A stretch of DNA of 64,000 nucleotides from JAVBLU01 sp031553225 (lineage in GTDB: Bacteria; Bacillota; Clostridia; Christensenellales; UBA1750). The notes under the pieces were generated by a model. That model was not told the DNA's origin, ran no database searches, and saw nothing but the letters and a program-made list of their open reading frames with translations. The translations under genes and the position numbers were made by a program. Location: the NCBI GenBank assembly GCA_031553225.1, contig JAVBLU010000001.1:124001-188000 (forward strand), in the 5' to 3' direction. Of this stretch, positions 58,365 to 64,000 are shown piece by piece (the stretch's first letter is position 1; every line of letters starts with the position of its first letter).

Positions 58365-58462
58365 CGCTCTCCCCCCCTTTCACAATACGTATATTGTATC
58401 AGGGCGCGGGCCCCATCCGCAAGACGGCGACGGGCAAAACGCCGCGCAGGGGCCGGGCCGCC

Positions 58463-58491
58463 TTGCCACACCATGAAAAAAAAGGTAGAAT
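58463..58491 (+). promoter_or_regulatory. Promoter of aroB
   Basis: TTGCCA at 58463-58468 and TAGAAT at 58486-58491 with a 17-base spacer. Confidence 0.7.
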
Positions 58492-58513
58492 AGGTCGACG
58501 GGAGGCGGTGCGC

Positions 58514-59584
58514 ATGGATCGCATCAATATCTATGGGCCGTCCGGACCTTACGACGTGCTCGTAGGCGACGGCGTGCTCACGCGTTTGGGCGATTTAACG
58601 CACGGTTTGGGCGGCCGCGCGGCCGTGGTGGCCGATGAGAACGTAGCGCCCCGCTATGGCGCGGCCGCGCTCTCCGCCCTCAGCGAGGGCGGCATGCCCG
58701 CCCAGCTGATCGTTTTGCCGCCCGGCGAGCAGAAAAAAACGCATGAAACGCTGCTGCAGCTGTATGCAGGGCTTGCCGATATGCATCTGCAGCCGTCGGA
58801 TCTGGTGATTGGCCTGGGCGGGGGCGTGCTGTGCGATATGGTGGCCTACGCTTCCGCCACGTACCTGATGGGCGTTCGCTACCTGCTCGCGCCCACCACG
58901 CTTGTCGCCATGGTTGACGCCTGCATCGGATCGGAAGCGACCATCAACGTAAACGGCGCGCCCATCGTCGGCCTGCTCACGCAGCCTGCGCTCGTTGTGG
59001 CGGACACGAGCCTTCTGCGTTCGCTGCCCGAGCGCGAGATGAATTCCGGCCTGAGCGAGCTGCTCAAGCTCGCGGCCATTCGCGCCGGCGGGCTGTGGGC
59101 CAGCATGGACGACTGCGCCGGCCGCACGGACCTGTTCGCCCGCCTGCCGGGCTGGGTGGCGGCGGGCTGCCGCATTAAAGCGGAGATCGTGCAGGACGAC
59201 CCGCGGGAGACCGGCCAGAAAATGCTCCTGCAGTTTGGGCACACGTTTGGACGCGCCGTGGAAACGGCCGCGGGCGGCCGGCTGCTGCACGGCGAGGCGG
59301 TGGCCGTCGGCATGGTGATGGCCGCGCGCTGGGGCGAGCGGCTGGGCGTTACGGTGTACGGCACCACGCAGCAGCTCTCCTCAACGCTGGTGAAGTTTGG
59401 CCTGCCCGTCGCCCTGCCCGATTTTATAAGCCGGGAGGCCGTGCTGGACGCCTTCTTCACGGGCATGAGCGCAAACAGCAGCCGCGTTATCCTTCTGCGC
59501 CAGATCGGCGTCACGCGCGTGCGCGTGCTGGACCGAAACGAGCTGCGCAACCTGATCGAATCCGTTTGGGCGGCCGAGCAGTGA
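58514..59584 (+). CDS. aroB: 3-Dehydroquinate synthase
   Basis: AroB cyclises DAHP to 3-dehydroquinate in the shikimate pathway using NAD+ and a divalent metal. The 356-residue protein has GGGVLCDMVAYASATYLMG, NSGLSELLK, and the metal His residues in FGHTFGRAVE and LLHGEAVAVGM. Other aro genes are not adjacent. ATG 58514 has GGGAGG upstream. A related sugar-phosphate cyclase is possible but less likely. Confidence 0.88.
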   Translation: MDRINIYGPSGPYDVLVGDGVLTRLGDLTHGLGGRAAVVADENVAPRYGAAALSALSEGGMPAQLIVLPPGEQKKTHETLLQLYAGLADMHLQPSDLVIGLGGGVLCDMVAYASATYLMGVRYLLAPTTLVAMVDACIGSEATINVNGAPIVGLLTQPALVVADTSLLRSLPEREMNSGLSELLKLAAIRAGGLWASMDDCAGRTDLFARLPGWVAAGCRIKAEIVQDDPRETGQKMLLQFGHTFGRAVETAAGGRLLHGEAVAVGMVMAARWGERLGVTVYGTTQQLSSTLVKFGLPVALPDFISREAVLDAFFTGMSANSSRVILLRQIGVTRVRVLDRNELRNLIESVWAAEQ

Positions 59585-59636
59585 TGGCAAGCGTACCCTT
59601 CTGCAAACCCGCGCATGCGCCCCACGCAGAAGAGAA

Positions 59637-59672
59637 CAAGCAGAAACATCATTACCCGGTGTTTCCGCTTGC
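59637..59672. terminator. Hairpin downstream of aroB, possible terminator
   Basis: CAAGC-GAAACA pairs with TGTTTC-GCTTG apart from one central mismatch, over an 11-base loop. The T run is poor. It lies at the border of the AT-richer segment. Confidence 0.4.
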
Positions 59673-59710
59673 CTATTTGGTATTGGGCTAGGTATCTGAT
59701 GCGGTTTTGC

Positions 59711-60115
59711 TCATACTACTTGGCTACTGGTTTTCAATTCAATGGCCAGATCCTCAATTGTGCCAGTAAAGTGTTTGACCTGCGGAAGCCAATAGAATGT
59801 AGAGGTGTTAACGTCGCACTTGAAGTAAGTGTCATCGAAATGGCAAATGTAGATCAGTTTGTTCAATGCAATCGCCATACCCAACTCAACGTGTGTTCCT
59901 CTCCCCTGCGGCGTAAGAACAATGACTATATCGGCATTTTTTACACCATCAAGTTCCTTCTGCCCAACGCTTTTTAACGTTTCAATATCAGCTTCTCTCA
60001 TCGACCCACGGATTGTCCAATCATATGTGTGCTCCCAACCATCGGCTTTTAATAGCTTCGCAAGAGATTGTACCTGCAGACAGTTTTCGAGTTTTGAAGC
60101 TATATAAAACTTCAT
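59711..60115 (-). CDS. Nucleoside 2-deoxyribosyltransferase-like protein
   Basis: A 134-residue protein of the nucleoside 2-deoxyribosyltransferase / DUF4406 group. It starts KFYIASKLEN, has DWTIRGS, ADIVIVLTPQGRGTHVELG with the likely catalytic Glu, and a hydrophobic LIYICHF strand. Such enzymes hydrolyse or exchange nucleotide bases and also occur in phages and mobile islands. The base composition is clearly AT-richer than neighbours and codon use differs, pointing to recent transfer. ATG 60115 has GGAGGG upstream and TATAAT at 60162-60167 (minus strand). Confidence 0.8.
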   Translation of the reverse strand: MKFYIASKLENCLQVQSLAKLLKADGWEHTYDWTIRGSMREADIETLKSVGQKELDGVKNADIVIVLTPQGRGTHVELGMAIALNKLIYICHFDDTYFKCDVNTSTFYWLPQVKHFTGTIEDLAIELKTSSQVV

Positions 60116-60243
60116 GCTAACCCTCCGCTCATATCAATTTACTTCGTCCGCCCGCGCTCTGATTATATCACTGCTTATAACATGGTTGATAGACGGAAGG
60201 AACAAAACAGCATAGGAAGCGGGTACCCCCTTCCGAAAAGGTG

Positions 60244-60276
60244 AAAAATGGGCACGGTTATGTCCATGCCCTTTTT
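60244..60276 (-). terminator. Terminator of the MntP/YtaF-like gene
   Basis: On the minus strand GGGCA and TGCCC arms with flanking A5 and T5 runs, about 50 bases after the stop. Confidence 0.7.
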
Positions 60277-60327
60277 CTGCGAAATACTCTCTTGCGTCGC
60301 GGCACTTTAAAGCGTCGGTTTTGTCGC

Positions 60328-60870
60328 TCAGTGAAAGATGGGCAGACGCAAAAGGCCCATCAGGATGAGCATTGCGCCGGGCAGGAAGGGCACCCGCGCG
60401 CCCAAACGCGCCGTGCCCGCGCGTCCGGCCCAGTTGCCTGCGGCCACGAGCGCCACGTGCATGGCGCTGAACAAAACGCACGACACGATGGGCGCGCCCA
60501 AGAGGCCCGCGGAAAAAGCCGCCATCCCCGCGTCCGTTGCCACGGACAAGCCGAGCACCGCCCCAGCCGCCAGCGTGAGGGGCTTCACCTCCGTCGGCAT
60601 GCCGCGCACTTTGCGCGCCTCCAGCAGCGCCATCACGCCCGCGGCGATCAGCCCCGCGCCGCCCAGCACCGCGCCGGCGGACAGGGGCACGAACCGCTGC
60701 GCAAAACGTGCGCACAAAAGGGCTCCGGCCGTCACCGGCAGAGAGAACCCGCCCACATACGCCGCGCGCCAGCCGCTGATGCGCACGCCAGCCGCGCCAT
60801 GCACAAAGCCGGCCAGCATGCCGTCCAGCGCAACCGCCACGGCCAGCCAAATCAGATACCAAAGCGTCAT
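60328..60870 (-). CDS. MntP/YtaF-like membrane protein (putative manganese efflux or sporulation protein)
   Basis: A 180-residue six-helix membrane protein. Two internally similar halves contain VALDGMLAGFVHGAAGVRI and LSVATDAGMAAFSAGLLG, the paired Asp-containing motifs of the MntP/YtaF family. MntP exports Mn2+; YtaF is a sporulation-associated relative. No yybP-ykoY riboswitch is visible upstream, so the YtaF assignment is at least as likely. ATG 60870 has AAGGAA upstream. Confidence 0.78.
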   Translation of the reverse strand: MTLWYLIWLAVAVALDGMLAGFVHGAAGVRISGWRAAYVGGFSLPVTAGALLCARFAQRFVPLSAGAVLGGAGLIAAGVMALLEARKVRGMPTEVKPLTLAAGAVLGLSVATDAGMAAFSAGLLGAPIVSCVLFSAMHVALVAAGNWAGRAGTARLGARVPFLPGAMLILMGLLRLPIFH

Positions 60871-60929
60871 CAAATTCCTTCTTCCCGGTGGCTACCTCCG
60901 CTGCGATTACGATATGTCGGGAAAAGCAG

Positions 60930-60959
60930 TTGCGTGCGGCGCCCTCAAACGGCTATAAT
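60930..60959 (+). promoter_or_regulatory. Promoter of prfB
   Basis: TTGCGT at 60930-60935 and TATAAT at 60954-60959 with an 18-base spacer. The AAAGGAG ribosome binding site is at 60972-60978. Confidence 0.75.
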
Positions 60960-60986
60960 AGTAAGGATCACAAAGGAGTTGGGATA

Positions 60987-62094
60987 ATGCTCGCACTGGA
61001 GAACCTTATGTTGGAGGCCGAGCGCCTCTCGGAGAAGCTGCAACAGGTAGGCGACTGCCTTTGACTTGCCCCGCAAGAGGGAGACTCTCGCGGAACTGAA
61101 CGAGGACATGGCCGCGCCGGGCTTCTGGGACGACCTTGCCCGCGCGACGGCCGTCAACCAGCGCGCCAAAGGGCTTCAGGACGATATACAAGGTTATGAG
61201 CAGCTGGCGCGCCGCCTGCAGGACGTGCGCGAGTTGATGCGCATGGCGAACGAGGAGGAGGATGCTTCCTTGGTTCCAGAGGTGAGCGCCGAAACGGAGA
61301 CGCTCGCCGAGGAAATCGAGGCGCTTCGGTTGTCCACGCTGCTCACCGGGCCGTACGACCAGGGCGACGCAATCCTGTCGCTCCACGCGGGCGCGGGCGG
61401 CACCGAGGCCCAGGACTGGGCGCAGATGCTCCTGCGCATGTACCAGCGCTATGCCGAGCGCCGCGGCTTCAACGTGCGATTGCTGGACGTGCTGGACGGC
61501 GGCGAAGCGGGCATCAAGTCGGCCATGTTGGAAGTGGACGGCCGCAACGCTTACGGGTACCTGCAGGCCGAGCGCGGCGTGCACCGCCTGGTGCGCATCT
61601 CCCCCTTCGACGCCAACGCCCGGCGGCACACCAGCTTCGCCTCCCTGGACGTTGCGCCCGTCATCGCGGACGAGGGCGCCGCGCCCATTGACCCGGGCGA
61701 TCTGCGCATCGACACGTACCGGGCGAGCGGCGCGGGCGGACAGCACGTCAACCGCACCGATTCGGCCGTGCGCATCACGCACATCCCCACGGGCATCGTG
61801 GTGCAGTGCCAGAACGAGCGCTCCCAAGTACAAAACCGCGAGGTATGCATGCGCATGCTGCGCTCGAAGCTCGCCGAACAGCATGAGAAGGAGCGCCTGG
61901 AACAGATGAACGCCATCAAGGGCGACCAGAAGAAGATCGAGTGGGGCTCGCAGATCCGCAGCTACGTGTTTCAGCCTTACACCATGGTGAAGGACCTGCG
62001 CACCGGTTACGAGGTTGGGGCCGTGGACGGCGTGATGGACGGCGACCTGGACGGCTTCATCACCGCCTACCTGAACATGCAGCGCAATGGGTAA
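60987..62094 (+). CDS. prfB: Peptide chain release factor 2 (with programmed +1 frameshift)
   Basis: RF2 terminates translation at UGA and UAA. The first 25 codons (60987-61061) end at an in-frame TGA (61062-61064); shifting +1 at CTT TGA C continues into a 343-codon frame, total 368 residues, the normal RF2 size. Domains: N-terminal helices, SPFD (stop-codon recognition tripeptide SPF) and GAGGQHVNRTDSAVR with the catalytic GGQ. The frameshift lets RF2 level control its own synthesis, as in most bacteria. The stop overlaps the cyclase gene by eight bases. Confidence 0.96.
61045..61065 (+). other. Programmed +1 frameshift site of prfB
   Basis: The slippery CTT (61059-61061), the UGA stop and the following C match the universal CUUUGAC. 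A Shine-Dalgarno-like AGGTAGG at 61045-61051 ends seven bases before CTT, farther than the three bases usual in the classic site. Confidence 0.92.
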
Positions 62095-62635
62095 GAAACA
62101 CGGCTGGGTGGACGCCACCATTCCTCTGCAGGAGGGTTTGCCCGTTTGGCCGGACGACGCGCCGGTGCGCATATGGCAAACGGCGGAGCACGCCCCGGAT
62201 GGCCTGCGGGTAACGGCGCTATCCCTCTCGGCCCACGCGGGAACGCACGTGGACGCCCCGCTGCACGTCTTTGCGAATGGGACGGACGTATCCGCTTATC
62301 CGGCGAAGGCGTTCCTCGGGCCCGCCATGGTGCTCGGCGAACCCTTGCCCACGCATGCGCGGCGCGTTCTGCTGCGCGGCCCGCTTACGCGCGAGCAGGC
62401 CGAGGCCCTGTGCCACAAGCGCCTGCTGCTTGTGGGCGTACAGGGCGCTTCCATCGACATAGGGGACGAGCTGGGCGCGCACCGCGTGTTCCTGGCGGCC
62501 GGGGTTGCCGTAGTGGAGCATTTGGATCTGACGGGCGTGCCGGACGGCCCCTGCCGCCTGTGTTGCCTTCCCCTTCACATTCCCGGCGCGGACGGCGCGC
62601 CCGCAAGGTGTCTTATCCGGCCGCGTCGCGCCTGA
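62087..62635 (+). CDS. Cyclase family protein (kynurenine formamidase-like)
   Basis: A 182-residue metal-dependent hydrolase of the cyclase family. The zinc-binding signature HAGTHVDAPLHV is present near residue 45, and VGVQGASID and VVEHLDLTGVP complete the core. It resembles arylformamidase or carbamate hydrolases, substrate unknown. It overlaps prfB by eight bases, which implies coupled translation, although the functions are unrelated. Confidence 0.86.
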   Translation: MGKKHGWVDATIPLQEGLPVWPDDAPVRIWQTAEHAPDGLRVTALSLSAHAGTHVDAPLHVFANGTDVSAYPAKAFLGPAMVLGEPLPTHARRVLLRGPLTREQAEALCHKRLLLVGVQGASIDIGDELGAHRVFLAAGVAVVEHLDLTGVPDGPCRLCCLPLHIPGADGAPARCLIRPRRA

Positions 62636-62716
62636 GAACGCTTGCCCGAATGCCGGCGGCTTCATCCGCCGATATGTACGTTTTCGTCAGAGCAGAGCCT
62701 GAGGGGAGGAGCCGCT

Positions 62717-64000
62717 ATGCTCGTCACGCGCATCGCGCGCGGCCTGGCGCTGATAGTGGGCGCGGTGCTTGCGCTGTGCCTTGTGCTGCTTGCCGTGGAG
62801 GCCGCCGCATACGACGACGGCTTCTACGCCGCACAGTACGCGCGGCTTTCCACTGCGCAGACCATCGGCGTGTCACAGGACGACCTAATGCAGGTCACCC
62901 GCTCGGTCATCGACTATCTGCGCGGCCGCGCCAACTCCATGCAGCTGTACGTGCCTGTAAACGGTAACCTGCGGCCCGTGTTCAACGAACGCGAGCTCTC
63001 GCACATGGTAGACGTGCGCGCCCTGTTCGACCTGCTGCGCACCGTGCTGCACCGGGGCCTGCAAAGCGCGTTGTGGCTCGGCGTGCTGGCCTGCTGTCTT
63101 CTGCCCCGGCGCGGACGGCTTACCGGCATGGGGTTTGGGCTTTTGTACGGGCCTGTGTGTTTCCTGGTATTGCTCGCCGCGCTCAGCGCCTACATCGCCA
63201 GCGACTTTGAGCGGGCTTTCGTCCAGTTCCATCACCTGTTTTTCACAAACGACCTGTGGCAGCTGGACCCACGCACGGATATCCTGCTGATGATGGTGCC
63301 CCAGCCCTTCTTCGAGGCGATCGCCCTGCGCATCGCCCTGTACGCCCTGCTGTTTATGGGCGCCGTCATGGCGGCCGGCTACGCGCTGCGGCGCTTGGGC
63401 CGGCCCAGGCCGAAACAACAGCGCGCCAAGCGCGCTTCCAAGGAGACAGCACAGATGCCGCAGGCCCAAACCTCGCCCGACGATTGGAAGCTCGTGCCCA
63501 GCCAGGAGGCCGGGCAGGAGAGCGTTCCCTACCACATCCTGCGGCCGGACGAAACCCGCCCGGGCGTGGAGGACATCCTCTCCCGCTTTGAGCGGGGCGT
63601 CGGCCTGCCCTCCGAGGCCGAGCTGACCATTACCCTGCGCGCCACCACGCCTGCGCCGGCGCTCGGCGATCAGGAGACCCCCTTGGCCATGGAGATGCTC
63701 GGCTGGCTGGACAGCGCCCTGGACGCCGCCCGTCACGGACGCCCTGCGCCCTCGCTTCCTCGGCGCGCCGGCGTGCCGGAAGCGCCTCCGCCCGCCCTGC
63801 CCGCCCTCGTCGCTCCGGCGCAGCCGACTACGCTTGCGGCGCAGCTGTTTGAGCGCCTGCGCCACGTGTGCAGCGAGAACGTCGAGGCGCTGCACCTCAT
63901 CGACCTGCTCATGCGCGCCTGGCCCGCGCCCGCGTTGGAGGCGGGTTCTGCCCCGGCGGCGCTCCCCCCGGCTCCGGGGGAGGGCGCAGCGCCAGCGGCG
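62717..64000 (+). CDS. TIGR01906/DUF1461-like integral membrane protein with long C-terminal tail (runs off window)
   Basis: The frame from ATG 62717 (GGGGAGGAG upstream) stays open to the last base, 428 codons. Residues 1 to about 235 fit the TIGR01906 family: one N-terminal helix, an extracytoplasmic segment with LMQVTRSVIDYLRGRA and VFNERELSHMVDVR, then helices near 115, 135 and 210. The next 190 or more residues (after RRLGRPRPK) are acidic and Pro/Ala-rich, with VEDILSRFERG and LGWLDSALDAARHG as only helix-like parts. That tail is not typical of the family. The function is unknown. Confidence 0.8.
   Translation, partial: MLVTRIARGLALIVGAVLALCLVLLAVEAAAYDDGFYAAQYARLSTAQTIGVSQDDLMQVTRSVIDYLRGRANSMQLYVPVNGNLRPVFNERELSHMVDVRALFDLLRTVLHRGLQSALWLGVLACCLLPRRGRLTGMGFGLLYGPVCFLVLLAALSAYIASDFERAFVQFHHLFFTNDLWQLDPRTDILLMMVPQPFFEAIALRIALYALLFMGAVMAAGYALRRLGRPRPKQQRAKRASKETAQMPQAQTSPDDWKLVPSQEAGQESVPYHILRPDETRPGVEDILSRFERGVGLPSEAELTITLRATTPAPALGDQETPLAMEMLGWLDSALDAARHGRPAPSLPRRAGVPEAPPPALPALVAPAQPTTLAAQLFERLRHVCSENVEALHLIDLLMRAWPAPALEAGSAPAALPPAPGEGAAPAA

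Noticed and set aside
60871..60986. Possible second Mn2+ riboswitch before the MntP/YtaF-like gene
   Set aside because: Neither the GGGGAGTAG nor the CAAGACCTT element is present on the minus strand here.
1..64000. CRISPR arrays, insertion sequences, integrases or prophage genes
   Set aside because: No regularly spaced repeats, transposase motifs or phage structural genes were seen on either strand.

Overview
This window is high-GC, gene-dense bacterial chromosome and almost certainly comes from a spore-forming Firmicute of the class Clostridia. The evidence is a complete spoVAA-AB-AC-AD-AE germination-channel operon, a DegV protein, a PolA lacking the proofreading active site, endonuclease-type MutL, an MnmM-type tRNA methyltransferase, the neighbourhood pth-mfd and glmU-prs, and a yybP-ykoY Mn2+ riboswitch. 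Nothing in the window fixes the genus. I see no insertion sequence, prophage or CRISPR array.

Layout. 1-4.5 kb, plus strand: 3' end of mutL, then queA and tgt (queuosine) and a membrane diguanylate cyclase. 4.6 kb: tRNA-Trp on the minus strand. 4.7-10.7 kb: a P-loop kinase, an AI-2E-family permease, a Mn2+ riboswitch with its P-type cation ATPase, and glyA. 10.7-19.5 kb, minus strand: one long run of closely packed genes (ApbE, NusG_II, Gx transporter, UroD-like, mutarotase-like, GNAT, RluB, MnmM, MutY, B12 radical SAM, methyltransferase). 19.5-24.1 kb: degV, a small zinc-ribbon gene and the spoVA operon, which carries two extra small ORFs. 24.1-28.4 kb: an acetyltransferase and a heterodimeric ABC exporter. 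28.6-36.2 kb, plus strand: polA-coaE-lytic transglycosylase, an orphan solute-binding lipoprotein and two tandem alpha/beta hydrolases. 36.3-45.5 kb, minus strand: a double BFD protein, a PrsA-like foldase, mfd, pth, a HAD phosphatase, prs and glmU.

45.8-48.2 kb: a WG-repeat secreted protein and a PstS-like lipoprotein. 48.2-52.1 kb, minus strand: a zinc-uptake operon (binding protein, ATPase, permease, Fur-family regulator, COG0523 GTPase) with a perfect palindromic operator at its promoter. 52.3-54.3 kb: a phosphodiester glycosidase and a glycosyltransferase. 54.35-55.09 kb: no convincing protein gene, but a strong minus-strand promoter and a terminator enclose about 440 bases of structured sequence. 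55.1-58.4 kb: Lrp regulator, aminotransferase, rhomboid and two hypothetical proteins. 58.5-62.6 kb: aroB, an AT-richer deoxyribosyltransferase-like gene, an MntP/YtaF-like protein, prfB with a programmed +1 frameshift, and a cyclase. 62.7 kb to the end: a membrane protein with a long C-terminal tail that runs off the window.

Most unusual points: the Fur-family regulator and COG0523 GTPase share one ORF with no stop between them; that GTPase is interrupted by an in-frame TAG inside a Cys-rich linker; there is an unassigned stand-alone RNA-like transcription unit at 54.5-54.9 kb; queA appears to start at CTG; and the binding protein of the zinc operon seems to have lost its first His ligand. 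All function calls rest on reading sequence motifs; no database search was run.
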